64,000 nucleotides of DNA, taken from Cyathus striatus. Its lineage: Eukaryota; Basidiomycota; Agaricomycetes; Agaricales; Nidulariaceae. How positions within the stretch are numbered: the first letter of the stretch is position 1; each line of letters starts with the position of its first letter. Shown here one piece after another: positions 35,880-47,151 of this stretch. The translations under genes were made by a program, and so were the position numbers. The stretch lies in assembly GCA_025738555.1 (NCBI GenBank), contig JAOVFP010000006.1, positions 4,898,001-4,962,000 on the forward strand, read 5' to 3'. Below the pieces are notes generated by a model. It had not been told where the DNA came from. It searched no databases and was given only the letters and a program-made list of their open reading frames with translations.

Positions 35880-36113
35880 CTCACTCTCCACGTCCAAAAA
35901 GAGCGTGCGGCTGTGGGAAGTACGGAGGTGGTGAAGACGAAGGCGAAGGATAAAGAGAAGAAAGCAGAATCAGAAGATGAACCCATGGCGCGCATGGAAC
36001 GCGCGATGGAAGAGGCCGACGAGGAGCAGAGCTCTATGGAAAGCTTAACAACCACGCTCAAAATTCAACTTCAGCAATTGATTTCCGATTTCGGCATCCG
36101 GCATTTCAGTTAG
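35850..36113 (+). pseudogene. possible coding fragment, charged low-complexity protein
   Basis: One frame reads DLASDSDEAPGPSHSPRPKR and the next, after a break near 35900, continues VVKTKAKDKEKKAESEDEPM and MERAMEEADEEQSSMESL to a stop at 36113. Such acidic/basic text resembles the N-terminal regions of multicopy Agaricomycete hypothetical proteins. The frame break suggests decay or an unseen intron. Confidence 0.25.
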
Positions 36114-36139
36114 CAACTTTGATTTGTTCGATTACGTAC

Positions 36140-36493
36140 TCAAATTCTTAATCCCATACTCTTAATTTTCATCACCCCGTATTCACTCTCACTCCTCCTT
36201 CTGCAACAGTATCTTGACAGTATTTTTCCATCTAGTGTTCTATCTCGAACCTTTTCATTACTCACCCTACGCTTATTACAGCAGTAATATATCCCTGTAT
36301 TATAACTGCCATCCCCCACTTCATGCTTCTCTATCTTTTCTACCACATATGTCATCCTGACCCCCACTGTGCGATCTCTCACCCAGGTAAAGTAGGTCAA
36401 TTCATCCCAGCAAAAGCTATTTGGTATTTTTTGGACAGCGCCACACAGGATAGTGGTGAATATAATTAGTAGATCACTACAATTAATGTACAT
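36140..36493 (-). CDS. short ORF, 117 aa, possibly secreted or membrane-associated
   Basis: It opens with ATG and a hydrophobic N-terminus (LLIIFTTILCGAV) followed by a hydrophilic body with several Cys. No family recognised and no conservation test is possible, so it may be chance. Confidence 0.2.
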   Translation of the reverse strand: MYINCSDLLIIFTTILCGAVQKIPNSFCWDELTYFTWVRDRTVGVRMTYVVEKIEKHEVGDGSYNTGIYYCCNKRRVSNEKVRDRTLDGKILSRYCCRRRSESEYGVMKIKSMGLRI

Positions 36494-37529
36494 TGTGTAT
36501 TGGGGTTTTAAAATAAATGTATTTTAATTGAGAACTCTCGCACCGTAGAGATAGGTGTGGCATGCGGGGAGGCGACATCCATTGATGTGATGAGCCTCGT
36601 CACTTCAAAAAGAGATCAATGTTGCACACATAACGTGAAGTGAACAATGTACAGAAGGATTGGGATAGAGTTTTTCAATTTGTCTTATAGTAATATGTCT
36701 TTGTGTTCATATTTTGATGTTCAAAACGTTTAAGTTTAAACAGAGAAGCTTTCATTGGTAGTATATTAGAGCATACTATGTTTCAAGGATGTGAAATATC
36801 AGTTATGGTGTCCGCCTCAACAGACACCAACTGGTTTTATATAAATAATTGATGTATTGTTCAACTAATATGTTCCGAGATGCATGTGAAGTGACTTGTC
36901 TCATTGTTCTATAGTTTGTATTAGTAGATTGAGAAAACGCCGGAATGAGGACAGTTTAAGCTACATTCCGATCACACAGTGCACCTATTTGCTTGCTAAC
37001 GGATCATTACCTCTCCAACCTGATACTTACACTTAAATTTACATCACAACTTTCTACAAAATTGAATATTCGTGCTGTAATGTATGCTTCATATTACTGT
37101 ATATACATAGGACATATAAGTCCAAGTGAGATAAATTATTGTACACGGGACTTTTAATAAATGACAAGCCGTTCAATTTAAATAATATTCTCATTTTAAA
37201 GATAGATAAAAGCTCTTGTATATGAAAACTCGTTTATGTTTATTTTAGTGATGGATGTCACCTTGTCTAGAACAAAAAATCCATTCACACTCATATTTCA
37301 CGATAGTTTGAAGTATAAATGTGCACTGTAAATAATTAATAGGCGACTAGGTTAACAAGTACTTATTATACTTCGATGCATATATTTACCCCAGGTTCCA
37401 ATTATTCTCAAGATACAGATTTCTTCTACTTCAGGAGACATCCTAATGTCCATGATAAGCAAATGGATTAGTACAAAATGTCAGTTTGAATAGCAATACA
37501 CGATGTACGATTACATAAGCACGGTAAGT
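36494..37529. other. AT-rich interval, nothing recognised
   Basis: No ORF above background, no repeat and no RNA gene seen. Confidence 0.4.
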
Positions 37530-37855
37530 GAATAAAGAAATATAGCCAGCAACCGGCAGGGCCCACTACCACCTCATTTAACTGACATTTATTTACCATG
37601 ATAAGTCAATGAGGGAGAACTTTAAATTAATAAGCAATTAAACACAGGGAGGGGCAAGGATGGTTGACAGATTGTATTAAAAGAGATCTGTTAATAATAT
37701 ACTACATTAATAGTGATAGTGAAAAATGCCTTGAATTTGGAGTTCATAAGTCTGAAACAGGAATAGATCATAAACAGGCAGGTTGAAAATAAGGAAACAA
37801 ACATACTCTGACTCAGGCATATCTGTCCAACCACTGGACCAATTTAGCAGTAATG
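37530..37855 (-). repeat. SINE-like dispersed repeat, copy A
   Basis: The head on the minus strand, TTGGTCCAGTGGTTGGACAG, resembles a polymerase III A box. An internal TTTCAGACTTATGAACT and the tail GGTAGTGGGCCCTGCCGG plus TTGCTGGC are shared with 61825-62080 (+) and in part with 42715-42893 (+). Confidence 0.55.
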
Positions 37856-39215
37856 AAGATTGTAGTACCGGAGGTGAGATTCAAATAATTGTCCTTTAAA
37901 AACCAAAGTGAATTCATGGAACTGCAGTCAATAAATCTAAAAACAGAATAATGAACATCGATGAGGGAGAATGAGGTAAATTGGACACAACAGCCATCTG
38001 GATTGGGGGTAGAGTTGAAGATCACGGACGAAATATTGGTAGACTAGATTACATCAGGAAATGGAATTTGGATTTGAGAAACTAAAAGAACTAACCAGAT
38101 AAAGAGTCAAAACTTGGCTGTCGACTTGTTCAATTTTCGATAAGAAAGAGATTTGATTATTGAAGCAAGTCTGAATGTCGATACAAGCCTCAGAAGGACA
38201 TACAACAGAGACCAGTAGATACCATCGAGTTGGCGGGAGGAAGATATGATTTGAAAGAAGAAAGTCAACTCATCAGTAGGATACCCGGAGGAAGATGTTG
38301 ATGAGTATGTAATTTTCGACAAGTGAATTTTCAACATTAAGTTTTTTCCATAAACAATACCACCCAATGCTGGGGTTGAGGACATATCCAAGTCTCACTC
38401 AAGGGACATAAATGAAGAGAAAGCCATAATAAAAGAAAAGACTAAAGCTTAGGAACCAAGCAAGATTCCAGAATTTATAGATTTAATTATATACATATTA
38501 AATTACAAAGGGAAAATCAATAGAAAAGTAATTACTGAATGGGAGAGATATCAATAGACATATAAAGTAAAAGTAAAGAATTGAGATACAATAGAGTATG
38601 AGAGAAGTGTAGAAGTGTAATTAATGGGAGAGCAGTGAGGTGATCAGTCATAGAATATTGTGAGGTGAAGATAGGTAAAGTTCATACAGAGCATCGTGAA
38701 CTACAATATGGATTACAGTGAGCAATTTCGATAATAGGTACAATGGAACGGTGGATGACTCAGGATGGGCACAGATTGCAAGTGAGTGTAAGATGACCAC
38801 ATCATAAGAAGGTGGAGGCAAAGGGAACGAATATGGCGGTGCAAGGAAATGGTGAGCCAGTGGGAGAAAGTGGTAAGGAGGTGGAAGGAGGAATGGTGGT
38901 GGCTGGTGGGAGGGCTGCCAACGCAACAAGTTTTAGGTGGCATGTTTGGCTCGATAGCATGATGAGCCTTATCCTCGTCATCTGTTTATTGAATATAGAT
39001 TTATAGCCTGGAAAGGACACCTGAGCTTGAAGCATACTGGAATCATCACTCACATGGAACATGTCAAAGCAGCCGATGTTGGGGTGCATGAGCTCAAAGT
39101 CCATATTGTATCATACTGCTTGCTATGCTTATGATGTAGATTGTGGAGAGATAACCTTGTACAAAGAGACTGATGGCGGTCTATACTGGGAGGAGGTGAT
39201 GCAAATTGAAAATGT
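37856..39215. other. interval without supported gene
   Basis: Several overlapping minus-strand ORFs (38648-39277) have Pro/Leu/Ser composition from a purine-rich plus strand. No splice pattern or motif supports them. Confidence 0.35.
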
Positions 39216-39419
39216 GGGGCACATAGAAAATTCCGGGCATGCACAAAAGTGAGCGTGATTGAGCATGTCACACTCAAGGTATTTATTTTAGTTCTAAATG
39301 GCCCATTTGTGGGTCAAAAAGAGTGTAAATCAAATGTACATACTAGTGTTGTATGGCTGTGTCATATTGTGAATGTGAGTGATGTTTCTAATCAAGATAT
39401 GAAGTCAAATCTTGAAGAA

Positions 39420-40130
39420 TAATATTTATACTTCACACTCAAACATGGGCATGCATGCTCATATTCATGCTCAAGGTGTGAGCATGGATTGAGCATGCAT
39501 GCAAACATCATGCTCAGGGTCAACATCTCATGCACAGGGTCTAAGTTTTCACACTCAAGGTCATCAACTCACACTCAAGGTCTGTCAACTCACACTCAAA
39601 GTCATTACTTCATGCTCACAAAAAAATTATGTTACATTTATATTTTGGCTTCACTTACATGTGGGAGGAAAAGTAAGTTGCAAGTGTAATATTTGTGAGC
39701 ATGAATAGGAATACCAATCACATTCAGACATTGAGCATGAGTGTAATACTTGTGAGTGTGAATAGGAATACCAATTATACTCATGCTCAAGTTGAATGCA
39801 AGTGTAATATTTGTGAGTATGAGTAAGAATACCAATCACACTCACACTCAAGTTAAAGGATATTGAGTGTGAGTGTAATACTTGTGAGTATGAATAGGAA
39901 TACCAATTATACTCACGCCCAAGTTGAATGCAAGTGTAATATTTGTGAGTGTGAGTAAGAATACCAATCATGCTCATGCTCAAGTTAAAGGACATTGAGT
40001 GTGAGTGTAATACTTGTGAGCATGAATAGGAATACCACACTCATGCTCAAGTTAAAGGACATTGAGCATGAATAGGAATACCAATCACACTCATGCTCAA
40101 GTTAAAGGACATTGAGCATGAGTGTAATAC
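39420..40130. repeat. left-arm minisatellite of the 7.3-kb element
   Basis: Imperfect ~67-76-bp units contain GAGTGTAATACTTGTGAG, then AATAGGAATACCAATCACAC, then CTCAAGTTAAAGGACATTGA. Each unit holds an internal inverted match (TTGAGCATGAGTG and CACTCATGCTCAA), so every unit can form a hairpin. Confidence 0.8.
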
Positions 40131-40134
40131 TTCG

Positions 40135-40260
40135 AAGTCCGGATTCATAGGCATCATCCAGAGCAGTCATTGTGTACAAAGGTGACAAAGAAACACATGT
40201 TTGATCATGAGCAGGTATAAGATATATAAGTCTACTAAAATAATAATCTGTTCAACAAAA
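40135..40260 (-). pseudogene. captured 5' fragment of the membrane-protein gene
   Basis: Minus-strand sequence around the start codon at 40170 (MTALDDAYESG) and ~90 bp upstream matches 48254-48350, the start and 5' flank of the gene at 47.2-48.3 kb. Shared words are AAGATATATAAG and GAGCAGTCATT, and spacing is preserved. It lies inside the 7.3-kb element between a minisatellite and a mariner-like insertion. Confidence 0.5.
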
Positions 40261-40302
40261 ACTATAAATTACTTCATCAAAGTCTTTGTGACTTTCTATG
40301 TA

Positions 40303-41509
40303 CAGTTTGCGACACTTAAACACCACAAATTTATTAAGTGAATTTTCTAGCAACCACAAACGACTTTTAGCTTCCGAAAATCGTCAGAATAGGATCATTA
40401 CGATGTAATCTACAATATTCCACGAGCAGATTTTCGAAATTCCGATTTTTTGATTTTTTAGCCCAAAAATTTGGCACTTGGCCATAAAAAATAGTAAAAA
40501 TCATGAAAAATGTATTTTTAGTATGCTTTCATCGATAGCGATATGATTCCGCAAAAAAAACGGCCTCTGAATCACTTCACTGGGTGCTAAAAAATCGCTT
40601 TTCTAACCACCATAAGCGAATTTTCTAGCAACCACAAATGACTTTTAGCTTCCGAAAATCATCGGAATAGGATAGTTACAATGTAATCTACAATATTCCA
40701 TGAGCAGATTTTCGAAATTCCGATTTTTTGATTTTTTAGCCCAGAAATTTGGCACTTGGCCATAAAAAAATAGTAAAAATCATGATAAATGTATTTTTAG
40801 TATGCTTTCATTGATAGCGATATGATTCCGCAAAAAAAAACGGCCTCTGAATCACTTCACTGGGTGCTAAAAAATCACTTTTCTAACCACCATGCCCAGA
40901 GGTGGACCCAAGAAAAAGAGCCAAAATACCAGTGGACTTCACAATAATCAGCCAAAAACTGATCCCCAGAGTCCCTCCCCACTACATATCACTCATATAT
41001 CAAATAGTATATATGTTTTAATAATATTAAAAATTTAAATTATTGAGCATACACTTTGACAGTACTGGGGGTGGGCAAAATATCAGTATTGTGAAGAAGA
41101 TAAAAGATCCTTTCAAGATGCAAAAAAAGTGGTTGGAAATATCTAGATGCTTGTTCTCTGGATGTTATTTGTTGTTTTATAAACTGAACATGGCGATTTA
41201 TAAGTGCATATAGGTGTGGTTTAGCAGGTGAAGCAGCAGAATGGGCTGTTAGACAGCATTGTCAACACCGTCAAGTCTCGAATTGTGCTATGATGGCACT
41301 CGGGGCTATTGTATCCTAAATTAGGCTATGTAACATGTCAATTTTTTTGCCAAAAAATTTGGCACAGCTATTTTATCGTGGGAATTTCACAAAAACATCA
41401 TTTTTTATATGTATTTTGACCTTCTGATTCTGAATCTGTAATTAGTTTGCCCTAAAAAATTCATTTTCCTACCATAATAAAATTTGTGGTGTTTAAGTGT
41501 CACAAACTG
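40303..41509. mobile_element. 1.2-kb TA-flanked mariner-like element nested in the 7.3-kb element
   Basis: The left end is CAGTTTGCGACACTTAAACA and the right end, reverse-complemented, CAGTTTGTGACACTTAAACA. Similarity runs a further ~15 bp through CCACAAATT. TA lies at 40301-40302 and 41510-41511. It contains two direct copies of a ~280-bp segment and no transposase ORF. Confidence 0.8.
40339..40893. repeat. two tandem ~280-bp units in the nested element
   Basis: Copies start GAATTTTCTAGCAACCACAA at 40339 and 40619 and differ at few positions, mostly C/T transitions and A-run length. Both contain AAATTTGGCACTTGGCC and CGGCCTCTGAATCACTTC. Confidence 0.85.
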
Positions 41510-41639
41510 TAACATCACAGCCTTTCTGTATAGTCTAGCTTGTTCTTGGGGAAATTTCTTCTAACCTTCTATATTCTTGTTCTGAATCCCAAGTAAGCCA
41601 TGAAAGTCACTACATAAGTACACACCATGCAAGAGATCA

Positions 41640-41740
41640 TGAGGTGTCTGTATCACCTTTGCATTGCCTGTAGGCACCCATAGGTAAAGGGCAGTAATAC
41701 TTAAGGCTTGATTTCCAAGTCTTACTTAAGCTCTCTTACT
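41640..41740. repeat. short dispersed repeat, paired with 46517-46620
   Basis: TATCACCTTTGCATTGCCTG and following sequence resemble TATCACTTTTGCATTGCCTG at about 46529. One copy lies inside and one just outside the right end of the 7.3-kb element. Confidence 0.4.
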
Positions 41741-42714
41741 TGGATCTCTTCTTGCATATGCATATGCCAACCACAATTATAATTGACTGTCATCTTGATC
41801 CTCAACTAGATCACCATGAAGAACCTCTACACAGCAAGAGTGCGCTCCAATGAATATTTTAACATCCTAAAATTAGATGAACAGTACTGAGTAAGCCTTC
41901 TCTAATTACTGTGCCTATGACTTAGGATACCAGTGAAACCCATGGCATATATATATTTGTAGCAAAGCATGGATATGCGCTATCTGAGAACAGGTAAGTC
42001 AGAATAATTTTCATAAAGGTAGAGCACAGGGAAAGAGAAGAGGGGAGTGAGGGAAGAAAATAGAGCATGAAAATGTGAAGTTCTGAAACAAAACTAAAAG
42101 AGGATAGAGGGATGGAAATGAAAAGGGGAGGTGGAAAGGAATATACTTTCGGGGGTTGTGTAAGAGAGGAGGAGTAATGATTGAAAGAAAATGTGTAAGC
42201 AAGGGGTATAAATATTGATAGCATAGATGGAAACTGGATGGAAATAAAGGATGGGCTTGAGTTGTAAATATAAAAATAACACAATGAGAGGGTCCTCATT
42301 TTGAATGAAGCTGTTGGTGTCATAAAAATAAAATAGTGCAATAAGCGGGTTTTTGCTTCGAATGAAGCTGTATGATGTGGCGAAGACAACAAAATGTACA
42401 AACAAGGTGAGCACTGACTCGGATGCCAGTGTGGCATATAATGTTCATTCTCTATATAACTCAGCTGGTGTTCCACCAATCGATGGCTTAAATTTCCAAT
42501 TCCCTCAACACACATGTCTCACAAATTTCTATCACCTTTTATCCATGTTCAGTACTGATGCTTATTTTAAAATCTCTAAAATATTAATGAAGACAACTTA
42601 TCATCCCTTTCTACTAAATATCTTTCTTCCATATTAAACAACTATGTGGCTTAACAAGTCTGAATTGTCCAGGGTATTTCCATTTGCCATATTTTAATCT
42701 CACCTATCATAACC

Positions 42715-42893
42715 TGTTTCTTTTCAGACTTATGAACTTCATATCCACAAAATAAATGAGTTTTAATCTATTGTATCAATTACTGTATTTTAAATTTGTG
42801 TTATTAATAAATATTCTCAATTCTCTTACCTGGCCCTATCGTTTATTTGGTAGGTAGTGGGTTTCGCCACTAGATGGCCCTATTTTTTATTTG
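42715..42893 (+). repeat. SINE-like dispersed repeat, copy B (head not recognisable)
   Basis: It shares TTTCAGACTTATGAACTTCA at the left and GTAGTGGG...TGGCCCTATTT at the right with copies A and C. The A-box-like head is degenerate. Inside the 7.3-kb element. Confidence 0.45.
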
Positions 42894-43309
42894 TTGATGT
42901 CATGTATGTTCCCATGAAACCAGAAAACCAGTTCCTTGAGTCCGAACTCAGACTGACCGACATAGGTCCACAAAGCTCTTCTTCTTTGGCCCTCAATGTA
43001 CCCTACATCTGAACTGACTCAAGTTCTCTGCCCCAACTCTGCCCCACATCCTATCCTTTAGTCATGCGCATGAAAGTTCATTACACATTTGGTTGCTGTA
43101 GACCATGATACATTCAGGAAAGGGCCACCCCCAACATCCTGGCATTTATCTTTCACTGCCCCATGTCTTGCTGCTCTTTGGACAGGAGACCATGATACTT
43201 ACAAGGAATGGTCCCCTTAGCAGATTGGAGTCACTGTAGGATTGGGATCATAGACGAATACCTGCATTGTACTACTAAGCTTCTAGAGCACTACTACTAA
43301 TAGTATGTC

Positions 43310-44120
43310 CTTCTCTCCCTCCCTTCCCTCCCAGTTTACTCCTTCCTCTTTCCTCCCCTTTCTCCCCTTCCTTCACTTTCTTGCATTGTCCTCATTTCTC
43401 ATGCATATCCTCTCTCATGCACTCACCATCCCTCTCCCCATCCTCTAGCTCACTTATCTCTACCAGTTTTTTGTTCTCATCATCCTCTTTCCCTATCTCC
43501 TCCCTCCCCACATTCGAACCATCTCCTTTCATTCCCTTATGTCATCACTCCCCATTTGTCTTCTTTCACACTTCTGTTCCCATCATGCTGACACACTCAA
43601 CAGTGACATCCTTCTAATCTCATCCTGCTCATCAACCTCTTTGGCAAACATAGCAGAAGGCCTTCGAAACATGTAGTTCTTTACATTCAGGAAATGTACA
43701 TGTCATGGAGCTGAAGCTTGGATGTTAGTGGGGAAGAGCTATGCATGGTGTCCCATATACTTGATAAGTGTGTTGCGCATTTCCTCGTTTTCTTCTGGTA
43801 GTGGTGGTTTTTGTTCTTCTCCTCTTTTTCCTTCCTGTTATACACTCGTTCTCTTTGGTCCACTTGTTGGTGTACTTCTTTCCTACTCTACTCCTCCATA
43901 GCATTCACTCCTCCTCCTCTTCCTCCTCATCCCTGTCCCTCTTCTCATCACCGCCCTCGCCCCAGTCCATGTTCCACTTTCCCACTTACGTCTTTAACTT
44001 TCCCTCCTAGACATTCCCTCCGCCTTCCAGTTCTCTCCTTGTCCAGTCTCCTTGTACCCTAACAATGCAGCTCCATTTTTTCTTCAACCCTGTTCATAAA
44101 TACATATGTCCTCCTCTTCT
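43310..44120. repeat. C/T-rich low-complexity tract
   Basis: Long pyrimidine-rich sequence (CCTCCCTTCCCTCCC-type), resumed at 44690-44890. It creates Ser/Pro/Leu/Phe-rich ORFs on the plus strand that are not supported as genes. Confidence 0.6.
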
Positions 44121-44910
44121 CCGCTTTCTATCTTATATGGTGCTTATCTTCAAAAGATTATCTAAACTCTCCCACAGACACTGTGTCGTCAGCTTTACAC
44201 ATCCTCCTCCACACCTTAATGCCGTACAAGTCACCAAGCTCATTTCAGTTAGAGATTGTGCGTGGCCAGGGAGGAGAGAACACACTTGATAGAGTATCAT
44301 GTCATCAAGTACCCAGTTCACTCTCATCATACTGGCCTATAACACTTCAAAATGAAGCTTTGCCTCATCTTTTGGTAGTCTATGAATGGTGGCGAAACCC
44401 ACCATATTGTTGTGCATATGATGGAAAGTATAAACTAGCTTGACGTTGCAGCTGGAGGGACAGAGTGGTATTCGACAGCAAGGGCGCCACAGTTCTACTG
44501 TTGACAGAAGCCATCAGGATGATGCTTGGGCATGCGTTAGGGAGTGCTATGCATGATGAACGAGATATACAATAGATATGTTATGCTCTTTTTATTTGCT
44601 GTTCAAGTATTGGTTTTCGCACCTCTCTTCTTTATCATCCCATTACACACTTGTTTCATTCATTTCGTCCCTCATCATAGCCTAAGTATACTCAACCTTA
44701 CTCTACCTTGTACTCTAGTCCTTCTCCTGCTCTACACCCCTCCCCTTCCTCATTCCCTACCTTTACTGTGTTTCTTCCTTCTCTTCCCTGTTATTTCCTA
44801 GTTCATCTTTTTACTTATGTCTTCTCATTCCCCCTCTAAGGTATTCCCTTTATCTCCTCGCTCTCTTCTTGTCTACCTGCCCCATGAACATTAAACACAA
44901 CTCCTCCTTT

Positions 44911-45305
44911 TGAGTGTAATACTTGTGAGCGTGAATAGGAATACCACACTCATGCTCAAGTTAAAAGACATTGAGCATGAGTGTAATACTTGTGAGCATG
45001 AATAGGAATACCAATTATGCTCATGCTCAAGTTAAAAGACATAGAGCATGAGTGTAATACTTGTGAGTGTGAATAGGAATACCACACTCATGCTCAAGTT
45101 AAAAGACATTGAGCATGAGTGTAATACTTGTGAGTGTGAATAGGAATACCAATTATGCTCACACTCAAGTTAAAGGACATTGAGCATAAGTGTAATACTT
45201 GTGAGTGTGAATAGGAATACCACACTCACACTCAGGGTAAAAGACATTGAGCATGAGTGTAATACTTGTGAGCATGAATAGAAATATCACACTCACACTC
45301 AAGTT
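44911..45305. repeat. internal minisatellite of the 7.3-kb element
   Basis: About six 67-bp units with the same composition as the left-arm array (GAGTGTAATACTTGTGAG, AATAGGAATACC, CACTCATGCTCAAGTTAAA). They are more homogeneous than the left array. Confidence 0.85.
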
Positions 45306-45834
45306 ACTTAGTAACAAACATGTAACTCACCAGAACCATTTTTAGTTGTTGTTTGATATGGTTGAAAACTTGACAGTGTGAGGTCAGAGGGTCTGATGAA
45401 GATTTCGAAAATTCATTCTGTTATATATGGAGCATATACAATACTGATATCTATCCAATATCAGTATAGAATGAAGCAAAACATGTGCATCAAAGTATCA
45501 TGTATGCCACAATATTGATCACATTCAAAAGCACAGAACTTCTATCATTTTTAGTGGCTTGTGTACACCACGGACCTGAAATCATTCATCAGATTTGTAT
45601 GGAACCTTATTATCATTAAATCATTCTACTTGATAAGGTAGGTATCACGATCATCACACACACAACTGATCAGATGATCGAAAACAAGTCTAGTTTTCAC
45701 TAATTATAGATATGCAGAAGGCCTTTGTGATGCATGTGTATGAGTAAGATCAGGTATAATGAAATGTCTCGCATATAGCATGTGAAGCCACAGTCTGGCA
45801 ACAGTGAATCGATGGCCTATTCATATATATCCTC

Positions 45835-46470
45835 TAATTGATTGTGTGAGTGTGATATGTGAGTGTGATGTCTCATTCATGCTCACACTTGCTGTTAAAT
45901 TAAAAGAAATAATAGTATCTACTGTCAATGTCAATGTTAACATAAAAGTGTTATGCTCATGCACAATTTTAATTGAGAATGTATATAAATATAGACAACC
46001 ATAAGTGTGAGTGTGAGCATGGATATGTATTATATCCATGCTCATGCTCACTCTATCAAAAATTTGAATGTGAGTGTGAATGTGAAATCAGTTCACACGC
46101 ACGCATACTTACTGTAAGATTAATATATACATATTCACACTCACACATATTTACTGTAGAGTGAGCATGAATGTAAAATACATATTTATTATCACATTCA
46201 TGCTCAATTTAATTGAGTTTGAATGTGAGCGTGATGGGTTTCACGCTGTTATATTTACACCTTTTAAGAAAATACTATACAGGACTATGTCAACTTAATA
46301 AGATATTATTATTACGCTCATTTAAAATTTCTTCATGCTCAAGTGTAGAATATTCACGCTCAAAAATAAGATATTCACGCACAGGGTCGAATTTTCACAC
46401 TCACCTATTGAGCATGAAAATTCGACCCTGAGCATGCATGCTCAACTCACACACACTTTTGTGCGTGCCC
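45835..46470. repeat. right-arm GAGTGTGA/GAGCATG repeats of the 7.3-kb element
   Basis: Scattered GAGTGTGAGCATG and CACTCATGCTCA words in both orientations, ending in the right terminal repeat. Less regular than the other two arrays. Confidence 0.6.
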
Positions 46471-46497
46471 AGAATTTTCTTGCTGCCCCTGAAAAGT

Positions 46498-46862
46498 AGC
46501 CCCTTCAAAGTTCATTTTGGTGCTCTATATCACTTTTGCATTGCCTGAAGGTGCTCTAAGGTAGAGAGGTCACTGATATTTGACCTTTATCTCCCAGTAC
46601 GAGTTAAATAGAGTCTTAGCTGATGCCTACTATGATTCTTGTGTAATAACATTCCAATGACTCGACATTCTCAGGATAACTTCAGTATGAGAATATGTTT
46701 AGCAAGTCATGTGATATTGAGCAGGCCAGTTGTGAAATAGAATTGAGAATACAAGAATAAAAATAAAAATAAAAATGATTTCTAGGTTTAGGGGTAATAG
46801 TCACAGTATAGATAGTCAAGAACCCTATCTACTATAGAATGGTCATATATCCATAACAATAG
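46498..46862. other. unique interval
   Basis: Apart from the short repeat at 46517-46620 nothing is recognised. Confidence 0.3.
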
Positions 46863-46899
46863 TTGACTTGCAAAGGTTATATTGCGATCTGTATGCGTT

Positions 46900-47130
46900 A
46901 CCAACTACATTTGAGTTCAAACTGGCTCAGAATTTCGTTTTGGAATGTCATCATTGTTGAACCAGATTTGTGTGAGTTGTGCAATCACCTGGGGATTGCA
47001 CATCTTTCCTTGCATAACACAATATATCACCATCATTGGAGCCAGAACCTAATTGGTCAAAGATAATTTAAAATTTTGTATAGACTTGAACTAAAAAGTA
47101 TGTCACCTGAATTTGTCCAACAACTTGATA
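46900..47130 (+). repeat. dispersed repeat, copy 2 (copy 1 at 3.4 kb)
   Basis: Plus-strand sequence matches the minus strand of 3413-3640, including the segment encoding LCNHLGIAHLSLHNTIY. See copy 1. Confidence 0.5.
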
Positions 47131-47151
47131 AACTGTTGGTCCATGTACTGA

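Larger units (their letters stand above)
39216..46489. mobile_element. 7.3-kb composite inverted-repeat element with minisatellite arms
   Basis: The left end is GGGGCACATAGAAAATTCCG and the right end, reverse-complemented, GGGGCAGCAAGAAAATTCTG. The match continues through GGCAYGCACAAAAGTG to TTGAGCATG, about 50 bp in all. Flanks read TGAAAATGT on the left and TGAAAAGT on the right, an imperfect 8-bp-type duplication. Both arms are filled with GAGCATG/GTGTGA minisatellite. The interior holds a nested mariner-like element, a SINE-like copy, C/T-rich tracts and a fragment of the 48-kb membrane-protein gene. No transposase is recognisable. The end structure resembles hAT-type or foldback elements. 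Confidence 0.65.

Noticed and set aside
43381..44062. Ser/Pro/Phe-rich plus-strand ORFs
   Set aside because: Products of a long pyrimidine-rich tract.
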